In this document: in pieces, positions 49,638 through 60,906 of the stretch
Layout: each line of letters opens with the position of its first letter
Position numbering within the stretch: position 1 is the stretch's first letter
DNA from: Neodontobutis hainanensis
Lineage: Eukaryota; Chordata; Actinopteri; Gobiiformes; Odontobutidae
Direction of reading: 5' to 3'
Length of the DNA stretch: 64,000 bases
Assembly (NCBI GenBank): GCA_024349245.1
Contig: JALDNG010000016.1
Coordinates: 1,550,001-1,614,000, forward strand
Program-made: the position numbers and the translations under genes
Notes under the pieces: generated by a model
Databases searched by the model: none
Seen by the model: only the letters and a program-made list of their open reading frames with translations
What the model was told of the DNA's origin: nothing

Positions 49638-52600
49638 AAGAAGACCAGCCTGTGCAATTTTTTCTTCACATTATCACATTATATTCTATGACATCTTGGT
49701 TTTGTGGCGTCTCTAAAATGAAGCAGTAAGTACAACTGTAGTAGCTGTGAGGTCTGCCTGTGAAGAGCACCTGCCCGATGTTTTTTAATTGGAAAAAAGA
49801 AATTCAAATTGAAAATATGAGTAATTGAGAATATTTTTCTTTGTACTACCTACACCAGAATGAATGCTCTTAGATGTAAAGAGAAACTGTAGTATTGTGC
49901 AGTAAGCCTTTGAAGTGAACTACAATATTCTTTTGAATGGATATTTTGGCTCCTGAAGAATAAGGAGTCATTGGGTTTCTAGGCATTGCAACGATGTGGG
50001 AGTGGATCCTCTCAGACTGTAGTGCAGCAGTCAAGATTTTTCACTCTCCAACTCTGGGCTGCATGTACAATGTGTGAGAAAAGAATAAAAGGAATAAACA
50101 AATCTATTGGCAGGCACCTTATAGTGAATTCTGAAGCTGTCTGTGTGAAAGAAAAAGGCTGCAGTAACATTTATAACAGTGAATTTTGATCTTTAAACAA
50201 CATTATGTTAGTGCCTTATATAGATGCATTTATATTGATACATTATAGCTCTGACAATTATGGTGAATTGGTTTCAAGCTATTGTAATGAGTAGATTTTT
50301 TCAGTCTTGCAGTGGATATATACATTGTCATTGAAAGGTGATTTCTACACTTTACTTGTGTTTTGCCCTCATCTTTGTATCTGCCATCCCCTGCTTTGGC
50401 CCTTTCTCACCTTTTTGTCATGCTTTCTGTCTACCTGTCTTAGCACCGTTATACTAATCTACACTCTTCATACACCATTGCAGCCTCTTGGCATTTCTCC
50501 GCTGCTTACAACCCTGAGGCACAGCCACTTTGTAGGGAAGTGATAACATGTCAGTGCTGCCTCTCCCTGGAAATCACACCGTACAGCCCAGCGCTAGCAC
50601 CACAGAGCCTTTCGTATGTATCACACTCAAGAGCAGCCCTGAGAGAAGCAGCTTGGATGTTCAGTTGCTATGGCCAGTCCAACACTATCCATTTGGTTGA
50701 GCTACAAGTATTACAGCCAAAGAGTGACAGTGGTCTGACAAAAGAAAGCTCGAAGCGAGATGAGACTTTTTAGTCTTGTACAGACGCCACACATTCTTTT
50801 GTATGATCCTCTCACCAGCCACTTTAATTACATACACACTTTACTTTTTATTTGGCAGCAATCCTTTTTTAACAGGGTTATACAGAAAGGTCTTGACATC
50901 AGGACAAATTTTAAGATGTATGAGGCATCTGCAGACAACAAGAATAAAAACTGGTGTATTTTTTTATTGATTTTTACAAGATAAACATGAAAGTATAATT
51001 ATTAAATGACTGGACTGTTTGGCCTGCACATGCTCAGAGTGAACCTATACTGTATGTGTTTTAAAAATAAATCAGAAACAACTTAAACTTAGAACAAAAA
51101 GCCACAATTACGCTGTCATTTCATTGTTGTCATACATTACAACATTCTTTGCATGAGACCTTTCTGCTTTTACCTGAATAATCTGATCTTTGAACGTCAA
51201 AAAGCACAGGGAGGAACAAAAGGCACGTTTTGTGATAGCCGACAGACTGGTCCTGTTTCCAGTTAATGGCAAAACTTACTGAACGGAACTACTTCTCGCC
51301 TTCTTTTCATTTTTGATTACTTTTTTGTTTTGTCATTCTAAACCAATCAGATGCCTAATTATGGGATGGAGACAATAATGAGTAGTTCATGCCACTGTTT
51401 AATGATCCATAGTGACTGCTACATAGTCAGTGAGGGCCTAACAAAACGCCTGTGTGCTCTGTTTACGTCACTCCAGCTCTGACTCAGCCGTAGGCCCTGA
51501 CAGTGTGTTTTGCCCTGTAATCAGTGCGACCCATCCTCTGGCAAAGTGAATGGCTCATATTTCCCAGAAATATTCACAATACCAAGATAAGATGTCCTTG
51601 GGGATTGTTAGTCTCTAGAGACAATAACGGCAGCCTCCCAGATGGAGAGACAGGTCTGTTGTTATTCAGTGTCCTTTGAGGCCATAGTGTTTGCACTTTT
51701 ATTTGCCTCTGAAAGTTGTGAAAGGTAAACACATATTCTTTACAGATGGTTGTAACTGCAAAGCTTCCGGTCTTAAAAATGAATGTGTTGTCGTACTTCA
51801 TCAAGTGGCAAAGACATTGTCATTTACTGGTGCAATTGTTTAACACTTGTAACCTTTACTGTAGGCAGTGCATTTTATCTTCTCCTTTTACTGTTTTAAT
51901 AAAGTTCTGGGACTTCATCCACTTTGAAAATGACACGGACCAATCTTCTTTTTGGAGAGGTAGTGTGTTTGAGGAAACAAATGTACAACGTGAGCTATTA
52001 AAGAGCAATCTCAGAGTGAAACTTGTTTTGTTTTTTGTGCTCAGAATTCAGTTATGATACATGCAGTAATAGGTGCTGAACTGCCACGGAAAGAACAAGA
52101 TGTTGCCACCAGCCACTAACAATGTAATGTCTTCTCACCAGACAGCCAATTTCAGAAATCACACTGACCCTGGCTGTGTAGAATAACATAACTATAACAC
52201 ATTACACCTACACCATATTACAGCTTTTTGTGCTAGAAATAATATGTCCACATCCCAAAAATACTTAAAACAATAAGCAAGTAAACAGTCACACTAATAC
52301 AAGAGCACAGTGAGAACACATTAATGTCTTAAATCATCCATCACTGACACACTAACCATGACAGGCTCCTCTGTTATTTATGGTAGCTGTAATTATTCTG
52401 AAGAAGAGATACAGTTGTATCTGCTGGATATGATTACTCCTGTGGTTGACAGTCAAGCAGAACCATTAGTCCTTTGCATAGATTAACTCAAATATTTACT
52501 GGGAGTCATTGTATAACGAACCAAGTCTATTTGTTTGTGTATAAATCCTACAACATGCTATAGTTTTATTTATTTTTTTGTTTATCACTAGCTAGTCACC

Positions 52601-53499
52601 TTTTGTAGTAGCACCAAAACTGTTCACCAACGTACCACTCACAATCCAAGTAATAGAAGTCTCCTTATTCTGGCTATTCCCTGCTGTTCTGAATATGGTC
52701 TAAATGTTCTCTTCTCAGCATCCTCCTCCAGATCCTCTTGGTGAATCCCACTGCACAGCCATGAAATTGGAAGATCTAATTCTTCCATAATGCTCTGGGT
52801 CTGCCCAGGGGTGGCCTCTAAATCGGCTGTTTCTGTAACCTCCCAACCTCCTCACTAACAACCGCAGATGGCTGCCTCTGTACAAGTTCAGTGTTTGTTG
52901 CTTTATCAGAATCATATGTAACAGACTCCCCCACCGTGAAAGCTCATATTGGTTGCTGGTATTAAGTCTTATTGCTGCAGTCGCTAAGTAGACTTGCTCA
53001 AGAGCAGGAAGAAAGTTACGCTACTACTACGTTCGGACACAATGCAGGCTTTACTTTGCATGATTTTAGAAACGCTGAGGCACCCGACTCAAAGTTAGTC
53101 TCGGGAGGCATTTTATCTTCATTCCAAAAGTAACATCGGAAACATGAGGTGATTCAAAATACTTCCAGCCAGCTGTGGATTACTTATTTATAAGTTATTT
53201 TTCCCAGGCTACATTCTATCCCTCCCCCAGAGCATAGTCCTTTATTTATTCATTTACCGGGTAGTAAAATAATTACTATATATTGTTATCTAGAGAATTT
53301 GTAGCATTAGAGTGAAAGTACTGGAACAAATTATATAAAAACATTAGAGAACAATAAATTGCTTTTCACAAGCAACAAACAAACTTATACTGAGAGTACA
53401 CACAGCTGCAAAACCTCTCTTTTGGTGATTGTTGCTACTTATTTCTGAACTTATTTCTGAGTAGGTTTTTGATGTTTTGTGTTATGTGTGTGTGTGCAG

Positions 53500-53609
53500 G
53501 TTTCCTAATGTGAGTGAGCTGGCTCCCATTGGAACTAAGGTGGGAACCATTCAAGCCGCTGCAGTCAATCAGACCATCTTTTACTCCATTGTGGAAGGAA
53601 ATGAACTTG
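53500..53609 (+). CDS. pcdh15: pcdh15 exon 17 of window: EC10
   Basis: 110 nt; acceptor ttatgtgtgtgtgtgcag|GTTTCC, donor CTTG|gtatgt; enters phase 2, leaves phase 1. It encodes FPNVSELAPIGTKVGTI, AAAVNQTIFYSIVEGNE. Human aligns (PPPVSELATKGTMVGVI ... AAAINQSIVYSIVSGNE). The 3' splice site is unusual: a TG repeat takes the place of most of the pyrimidine tract. Sequons NVS and NQT. Confidence 0.94.
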
Positions 53610-53842
53610 GTATGTTTTCCAGATACACGCATACACCTATCACTACATCAACAATATAGATTATCTTCCAAAAGAAACTTATGTTGCAAAGCCGTTTCAG
53701 TACTTGTCCTTGTGTGATGTATTTTTGACATATTGGTTGAATTGAAAAGACTGAGCGTTACAGCATGGGTGGTGTCTGCTTCAGTGACAACATCTTTTTT
53801 TTTTGTGAATATGTTTTGTATTTATATGTATTTTTTCAACTG

Positions 53843-54058
53843 TCCTGGACACATTCTTGCACGGCCTGTCCGTCCTGGGAGTGGATCCCTCCTTCTGTGG
53901 TTCTCCCTGAGGTTTCTCTTTTTTCCCGGCTGGGTTTTTTTTTAGTTTTTCCTCACCCTGATGGAGGGTCTAAGGACAGGGGATGTTGTCTAGTGCAGTC
54001 TGTTAAGCCCTTTGTTGTGATATTGGGCTATACAAAAATAAATGTCTTGTCTTGTCTA
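53843..54058 (+). repeat. Teleost interspersed repeat
   Basis: Shows ctccctgaggtttctctttt, agtttttcctcaccctgatg, aggacaggggatgttgt and the end gtgatattgggctatacaaa followed by ataaatgtcttgtcttgtct. I recognise this layout as a dispersed repeat common in spiny-rayed fish; family name not assigned. Confidence 0.65.
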
Positions 54059-54077
54059 TCATGTGCTTCACATTGGG

Positions 54078-54319
54078 GAACAGTGGCTCAGGTGGGGAGA
54101 GCAGGGCGTCTAATAACCGGAAGGTTGGCGACACTTCACCCACCTCGCCTCCAGAGCCACACTCTGCTGTATGAATGTGTGTGATTGTAGGGGTGGTCCA
54201 AGAGGCAGTGGGCGCTGTGTCTCTTCATCAGTCTGTCCCAGTGTGAATGGGGCGAATGATGTAAACCGCTTTGGGTGGCCGAGAAGGGTACCAATACTAT
54301 AAATGCATGCCTTTTACCA
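54078..54319 (+). repeat. Second interspersed repeat, SINE-like
   Basis: Starts with a degenerate tRNA-like head (cagtggctcaggtggggaga, A-box-like) and ends gtaaaccgctttgggtggcc ... actataaatgcatgcctttt, a familiar fish repeat 3' end ('gtaaagcgctttgag...tataaatgc'). Lies directly after the repeat ending at 54058. Confidence 0.6.
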
Positions 54320-55020
54320 ATTCTGTGTGAAATAAAAAAAATTGATACATTCCACAATTTGACACAAAATATTCTCATTTTTAAAGTCATGTAGACAGAT
54401 CAGCAAGGTTTTAATTCACAAAGAAAGAGCCGTACCGACTGTAAAAGTAGAATCAACTGTTGATAATAAATGCTAGCTTTGTACCCTCTCACAATAGAAA
54501 TGCCTCTAAACCTACGCTGCACCGTACATCTCTGTTGGAAGTGAGGCTAAAGAATAATAGTAATCCTAATTTTGTGAGACTTTGTGAGCCTTCAGAATGC
54601 ATTGTCCAACATCTACGTATTCACTCTAGCCCTCCATGGAAGAAAACTTGTTATCTGGCGCCCAATTTAAAGTTTTTTTGAAGATTTAAACATTTCCACC
54701 TGCATCTAGTGGGGGAACCTAACCTGTGTGTTGAAAGCTCTCAGTGTGAGATGTACCATGAATGGCTCTTTTATGCACTGCACTTATGAACAGTTTGGCC
54801 TGTAGGATAAATGCATTCCATTCCACCCGCAGACTGGCATTCAAGCAAAACTCTGTGAATATATGTGCTGTGCTAAAAGTCAAAGCAAAGGTGAAAGGAA
54901 CTGCCTTTAGAAATGTCTGCTTGCTCTTCTGTAGATTTACCTGTGTCACTGTACATTTCTCTCATATGTCAAGTACATCTTAATGTTATTGCACTTTAAC
55001 TCTCCTTCTTATGATTGCAG

Positions 55021-55161
55021 GTCATTTTAAAGTGAACAACATGACGGGTGTTATCTCTACGGCTAAACCACTGGATTATGAAAATGTGACCAGCTACATT
55101 CTCAGGGTTCAGGCAGACTCTATGATGGTCGTCATGTCCAATCTGCGCGTGCCTTCAAAAT
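55021..55161 (+). CDS. pcdh15: pcdh15 exon 18 of window: EC10
   Basis: 141 nt; acceptor ttcttatgattgcag|GTCATT, donor AAAAT|gtaaga; phase 1 at both ends, so skipping keeps frame. It encodes GHFKVNNMTGVISTAKPLDYE (PLDYE in place of LDRE), SYILRVQADS and LRVPSK. RVQADS and LRVPSK match human exactly. If the donor were read through, a stop codon follows ten codons later (TGA at 55188-55190). Sequons NMT and NVT. Confidence 0.94.
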
Positions 55162-55431
55162 GTAAGACATGTAATTATATGTCGCTGTGACACACAGGAT
55201 GGTGGAAAAGAAATCCACATGAGTACAATTTATTTTTATGTTTAGCATAAATGTATAGAGCTGTATGTATTTTAGATGTTAAAATGACACACTTAGTTAG
55301 ATTACTAACTTTCAAATTTTCCAAAAAAGAGCAAACAGAAGTGGGAAAAGGAGAAAAATAAGTATGGTAAAAAAAATTCATAAAAAAATAACAACAGACA
55401 TACAGACCACATGTTTCTTTATATTTTCTAG

Positions 55432-55472
55432 CTACAGTGTCAGATGCCTACTGTGCAGCTAACAGTTTCCCA
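55432..55472 (+). other. Candidate cryptic or cassette exon in intron 18
   Basis: 41 nt between a good acceptor (tttatattttctag) and a strong donor (CCA|gtaagt). Read in phase from exon 18 it is open (STVSDAYCAANSFP) but its length is not a multiple of three, so inclusion shifts exon 19 and meets TAA at 59908-59910. It has no human PCDH15 counterpart that I know of. Either a decoy pair of splice sites or a frame-breaking 'poison' exon. Confidence 0.2.
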
Positions 55473-56606
55473 GTAAGTGTTAAACAGTACTTTTGAATTA
55501 TACTACTCATAGTAAAAAAAAAACATCAGCCCTGTGGTGGCTTCACACCAACTGCTAATTCAGTTTCTCTGTAAAAGTAACAACACACATGACAAAGGAA
55601 TGATCATGTGCAGTTTTTAAAAAAAGCAAAGGCCCTTAATCTAATTTAAGGATCTTCTATTCTTTCCAAGACTTTCTTTTTTATCTGTTTTTACAGTTAG
55701 GTAAGCAGCAACTACTTTTATGGACACGTTTCTGTTCCAGTTTGATAAAAGCGCACTATTTATTATTTGTGCATTTTCCCTACAATTTTAAACAGCCCCT
55801 TAATTATGAAAGCAATATTCTTGAATCATTTATGCAGTACCCGTGACCATCTATAAACATGATGAATGACTTTCAAACTATTTGTCTAAAAACATATTGA
55901 TAAATCATGCAATGTGTTCTTATTCATACACCGGGGGGCTGTACTTTTACCATCTGAATTTTTATGAGACTTTCTTGACAAAAGTTTTGTACTATGATGG
56001 ATGAAACTCTTAACAACAAGTGCACACAGTCAATCCATTAAAACTATTTCTGAATAATAAATAACCCTCTGTACCTGCTTTATACACTGTCTTTTCCATA
56101 CTAATGAAGGCAATTACACAACACACACACATGCACATTCATTACTTATAAGATAGATGCGCAGTGGAGCACTTTGTCACAAAAAAAGAAAGTTTTCTGG
56201 CATCTGCGAGCTGCTGTCTGCCTTCTCTTGGCAGACGCGTGATGAACCATTCACTTTCGAACTCGTCTGACTTATATGTAGATCAGAGCCCCATGGCAGA
56301 CACTACTTCCTCCTCATTACCAAGTCTTTTAATGAGTTCAAATAATCACAGCATTATTGGACAGATTCGTCACATAGATTCGGCTCAGCTCCTCCTTTGT
56401 CCGGAACATATTAGCAAAGGAAAATGTGGACTGGTGTCACAGCAGCTAAGAACATGGGTTACTTCTCCAGCTGTGAAGGAGAAAAGACTCAAATGAAACT
56501 GGGTATCTTCACAATAGTGCTGATATCACTCAAAAATTGATTACATTCTGTTAATAGTACTGCCATTTTGTGACATTAAAAAGTCAGCCAATAGCATCGA
56601 TAGTGC

Positions 56607-57055
56607 AGTGACGTGCGGAGGGGTTCGTGGCTGGTGAGGCGCTGACTCTTCAGGGAGCTTTATATCAGATCAGTGAGACTAAATAAGTTACACTCAAACA
56701 TGAAATGCATTATTCAGACTAAGAAAAGCCAGATCATTTGATTAAAGTGTCTTGGCAAGTTTACTGTTGACAAACAAAGTGGTAATAACAGGCACAGTAC
56801 CTAAGGCTAGCGCTCAGGCTAAATCATTAGCAACGGTGCACTCAGAGGTGAACCGAAGCACGACGCTGCCTCAAGCCATCTCTTTAAAGCATTTGATCAA
56901 CAAATATGTTATGTTATGCGCCTTTTGGCAGTAGAATTATTGAACTAATATACCATATAGCATTAATGGCAATAATGAGTGAAGATATATTGTATGCATT
57001 TTGATTATTGTTTATTACTCTTTTCCCACTGCTCTAAATGACCACACGTCCCTCA
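56607..57055. mobile_element. MITE-like repeat, copy B
   Basis: Starts cagtgacgtgcggaggggtt and may end near ccacacgtccctc (57043-57055), a rough inverse. It carries the block agactaaataagttacactc ... attcagactaagaaaa shared with copy A. Flanks atagt/atagt hint at a short target duplication. The middle (56750-56930) is absent from copy A, so A may be an internally deleted form. Confidence 0.4.
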
Positions 57056-59823
57056 ATAGTCAGCCATTTTCCACTCGTATGTAAAGAGACATTTAGCAAT
57101 TCAAAGTGGATAAAATAAACAGTATTTGACCTTAAGGCCTCATCTATTTTTATAATGTGAATGTTCAGCACATACTGGAAGCGTCGACCAATCACATGCT
57201 TGCATGAATGAAGGTCTTAAGTTAGCGATACTCCTATTGGCTGTTGGTCTAGCTAGAAGTTGAAGGTTGGCTCTAAAATTCCGTTTTGTGTAATGCTGTA
57301 GTATCCATTTGATTTTTTTTTTAAATAAAAGCACAAAAGTTGCTGTGATATTGTTATGTGTGAGGGTGAGGGGTTGGCTCTGTGGCTGAAGGAGATTTTT
57401 TTGGGTAATGCAGCGTAATATACTGAAGTCAAGACAGAGGTTAAATACATTTTCGACAGAGTTCTACAGCCTTGCTAAACAGTATTTAGAATTGGAGGGC
57501 TCATGACACCATTTCACCTCATGTGATCAGGCTCTTAATCAACACGTACTTCAGAGAACAAAGCGCTGGAATCAATAGAACACACCAACAAGCGTTCTGC
57601 ACATGTTTACACGATGCCACACATACACATATATAATCATACAGGGAAGGACAAAAATCAATTATACCTGTTTTCTAAATGGAAATGCACTCTGAGCTAC
57701 AGAGTCCAGATTATTCTGCATTAGCACCCATTTTTCCTGTTAATGGACCCATTTCTTTTCTGCATCTTTATGAGTGTTTGTGTGTGAGAGCAGGAGGGTG
57801 GCTGCGGCTCAATATTTATGTTTATAAGATATGATTTATACCACGGAGTCGATACAAATGGAGAGGATGAAGAGACTCTGTGCAGAGCTCTTTCCCGTTC
57901 CCCTGAGTCTTCCCTCTGTGCTTAACACCACTGCTTTTGTCGCTTGTAATTTGATGTGCTGTGTTTTTGTCCCTATTCCCTGGGCGCACCCTTAGCGCCA
58001 ACACAGCCTGACGTTACATTTTTGTGCACCGCCAAAAAGAAAAATGGTTCTTGACAGTGCTCATTTTTTACCTAAACTGCAGTGTAGGAAGGACTTGGCG
58101 CTGTACATATTTATGATGTGCATTGCATAAGTGTAACTGTGACAAATTAGGGGTTTGCAGTGTTTAAACTACGAATATGTATTTTACCTTCTTGCAGGTA
58201 TGGCCAGTTTTGAGGTAATTCAACACAAAGTTTTCCGCCAATTTCACATTTTTATTCCTTCTACCACCTTATTGGCTGCCTTTCAGATAATAATTGTGAA
58301 GGCAATTGTGTGTGAAACCTGCAGAGATTTTTTATTGATGTTCTAGTGTGCAGGTTATGGAAGAAACAAACTCACAAAGAGTAAATGATGCACCTAAAAT
58401 TATTATGACTGAAAATGTAAGTCCTAAAATAAAGCTTCTGAAAGCAGAATTTCATCACCCTTTTTAGTTTTACAGAGCCATAGTTCACTCTCTAATTGGT
58501 CGGTAAACACAAATCAAATTGGCTCACTTGTTTTCATTATTACTGGGAACAGTGTTGGAGAGAAGTCACAGTGACATCCTCAGTTCTTTGTTCTTCCCAG
58601 GGATATTTACAGTAACAATGCTGCCCTCCTCATTACTGACTTAAAGCGTTAAATCAAAATAGCATTTTACTGTAAGTTCAAGTGCAGACTAAGTGAGATA
58701 CAGTATGGTCCTTTGGTTAAGTTGCAAACCTATGGCTTTAATATAAATTATAACAAAACAAAGTGGAATTTTACTCTTTATCAACAAGTGTGCTTATATC
58801 AGTTTATCAAGTCCCAGTTCTGACTATAATAGGGGGATGATATTAAAACTTTGTATACGTTTTCACCTTAAAAGAGCATTATGGACATGGCTTATTCACA
58901 AAATCATTAGTGATAGGAGAAGACAGGAACTTAAAATAATTTGTATATTTAACATCTCAGGACTTGCAGTGTAACTATAGGCCCATAGGACACCAGTATA
59001 CTAACAAATCTGTTAGGAGGAGTTGCTTATTTGCACATGACTGAATCCATTTCACAAAAACTTGTTAAATCTAGACATGCTAACATATCAAACCTAAAAG
59101 GGCTGTTATATTTTGTTTATATTTCTTGTTGCCGGGTGAAACTTTGCAAAATGTGTGTTTGGCTCTTCCACTGAGGTCATACCTGTGCAGTTTAACAGCT
59201 GTAGAAAACCAAGATTTGTTTACATGACACAGTATTCCAATTTTGTTTGGGGTTCACCAGGTTTCTCAAAATGGGCATATTTGTATATCTGTAGTACTGT
59301 TGGGTTAAAAGGATATCCAAAAGGAGTACATATCTAAATGAATATATTTAAACCAATGTCTCTCTCTGAGCTATTCACCAGACCCATGACTTGTGGCACA
59401 AATTTCTAATAACCCACATTGATTAATTGACAGCTGATATAATCCTGACTGACAGAATCTTTCCTCAGATGATAACTCAATACTCAAGAATGACGTCAGG
59501 CCGGAATTGGTGGAGACTGGCCGAAAGCATTTTTATCATGAAGGGCTTTGTTGTCACGTTATAATATCTTACTCAGAAATATTTTTTGGTCAAGCATCTC
59601 AGGCTTCCCTTTGAAGTTGTGGTCCAGCTGAAGACCATGGGAAAATCATATTGACGTGGCAATTTATAAATAAAGTGTGGCTTTAAATGCAGTTATAATA
59701 ACTTTGGACATATCACTGTTAGAGTCCATGATTGAACTTGACCTCTGTACAGTTTGTTTTCTGACAACTCAATGTCATGTCTTTAGACTGTTAATTTAAT
59801 GACTTTCACTTTTTTTTTTCCAG

Positions 59824-59951
59824 CCAACACAGCCAAAGTGTTCATCGAGGTGCTGGATGAAAATGACCACCCCCCTGTCTTCTCTAGAAAGCTCTACATT
59901 GGTGGTGTAACAGAAGACACCAAAATATTCACCTCGGTGCTAAAGATAGTG
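59824..59951 (+). CDS. pcdh15: pcdh15 exon 19 of window: EC10 end, EC11 start
   Basis: 128 nt; acceptor ttttttttttccag|CCAACA, donor ATAGTG|gtaaga; enters phase 1, leaves phase 0. Joined to exon 18 it gives PSK|SNTAKVFIEV, as in human, then the EC10-EC11 linker DENDHPPVF and the EC11 start RKLYIGGVTEDTKIFTSV. YIGGV-EDxxxFTSVL is nearly identical in human. The next exon (human continues KATDKD) is not found in the remaining 4 kb. Confidence 0.95.
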
Positions 59952-60888
59952 GTAAGAATAGACCATTTTAGTATTTGTTAATAATGTAAAGTGTGGGCCA
60001 CAGAAAAATTCTACATTAACAAAATGCTTAGGGCAAATGGCAACTCAACTGCTATGTGTGTGCTGTCAGTGATTGGGTAAAGAACATTAGCATATGGTTC
60101 TGTTTTTTGCTGCTCTATTTCAATGAGCATTTGGGCCAGACAAGCTAAAGGCTATTTGATACATAGTAACTCCACATAGAGCACCAGTGCTTTCTCATCA
60201 AAGACTCTTGATCGCATTAACAAATGCATTCATTTAAATGCATATTGTTAATATAGACATAGACATCCAAATGTATATTAGGTAAAAGAACACACTCAAA
60301 AAGCTGTAGTGCTAAGCAGGAAAATGTGAAGGTGCTATCTTATCTTGCTCTTTCTGCTCTGTTCATGTCAGCACCAGTTTTTTTACGCTCTTTTTTTTTT
60401 ACCTAAGCTCTTATATGATTGAGAAAAACTGCTAACTTTGTTACTGAGGTGTTTGTTTATCTTTTTGATGAAAAGGTCTGTGTTTCATCAACAACATTTT
60501 TGAGTTAGTTTTGCGCTGGCAGAAACTTGGATTACTGTCCTCTCATTTCTTCCACACTTAGCCTGAAGCTCCGGTATGAGACAGTTTCATTTCCTTCCGT
60601 ATCTCTGGACACATCTTGCCTCCATTTGGCTCTCACCGCTGTCTGGCTCGTCTCTGAGCAGGTGGGATCAGAGTGAGCCCCGCGCTGTAATCCCACTATG
60701 TTCACAGAAGCATGGCAGGACATCCTGATTATCAGACCACTCTGCCCAGGAGCTGTCACTTTGTCAGCCTTTGTCATTACATGCTATATGCACTGGGCAG
60801 TATGTTTGTGTGTGGATTTATAAAAACAACCACACCGTCTGATTTAATTGGCATGAGTGCATTTGGAATACAGCCTTTAAAACTTTGT

Positions 60889-60906
60889 AAAAAAAAAAAA
60901 AAAAAA
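60889..60906. repeat. Poly-A run
   Basis: Eighteen A residues in intron 19; no SINE body recognised upstream. Confidence 0.9.

Larger units (their letters stand above)
38228..53499 (+). other. Intron 16 (pcdh15), 15.3 kb
   Basis: The largest intron, phase 2, splitting EC10 after its first residues. Recognised content: a MITE-like repeat (39809-40047) and a repeat tail (49565-49637). Stretches less AT rich than the background, possibly conserved elements, lie at about 40180-40600, 43900-44300 and 48500-48900. The frame at 48525-48932 is the longest open one in the intron but reads as Ser/His/Arg-rich noise. The segment 52720-52900 may be a LINE remnant (weak). No second gene seen. Confidence 0.75.
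53610..55020 (+). other. Intron 17 (pcdh15)
   Basis: 1411 bp, phase 1. Two abutting interspersed repeats fill 53843-54319. No gene. Confidence 0.8.
55162..59823 (+). other. Intron 18 (pcdh15)
   Basis: 4662 bp, phase 1. It holds a possible cryptic exon near its 5' end (55432-55472), and a MITE-like repeat (56607-57055). A short AG...GT pair at about 58198-58214 would be a 17-nt exon and is ignored. No gene. Confidence 0.75.

Noticed and set aside
52715..52915. LINE reverse-transcriptase remnant (cctcctccagatcctcttgg ... ctgggtctgcccaggggtgg)
   Set aside because: Only a vague resemblance to fish LINE sequence; no conserved RT motif could be read.
58198..58214. 17-nt exon between cttgcag and gtaatt
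   Set aside because: Too short, disrupts frame, and exon 18 joins exon 19 directly in agreement with human PCDH15.
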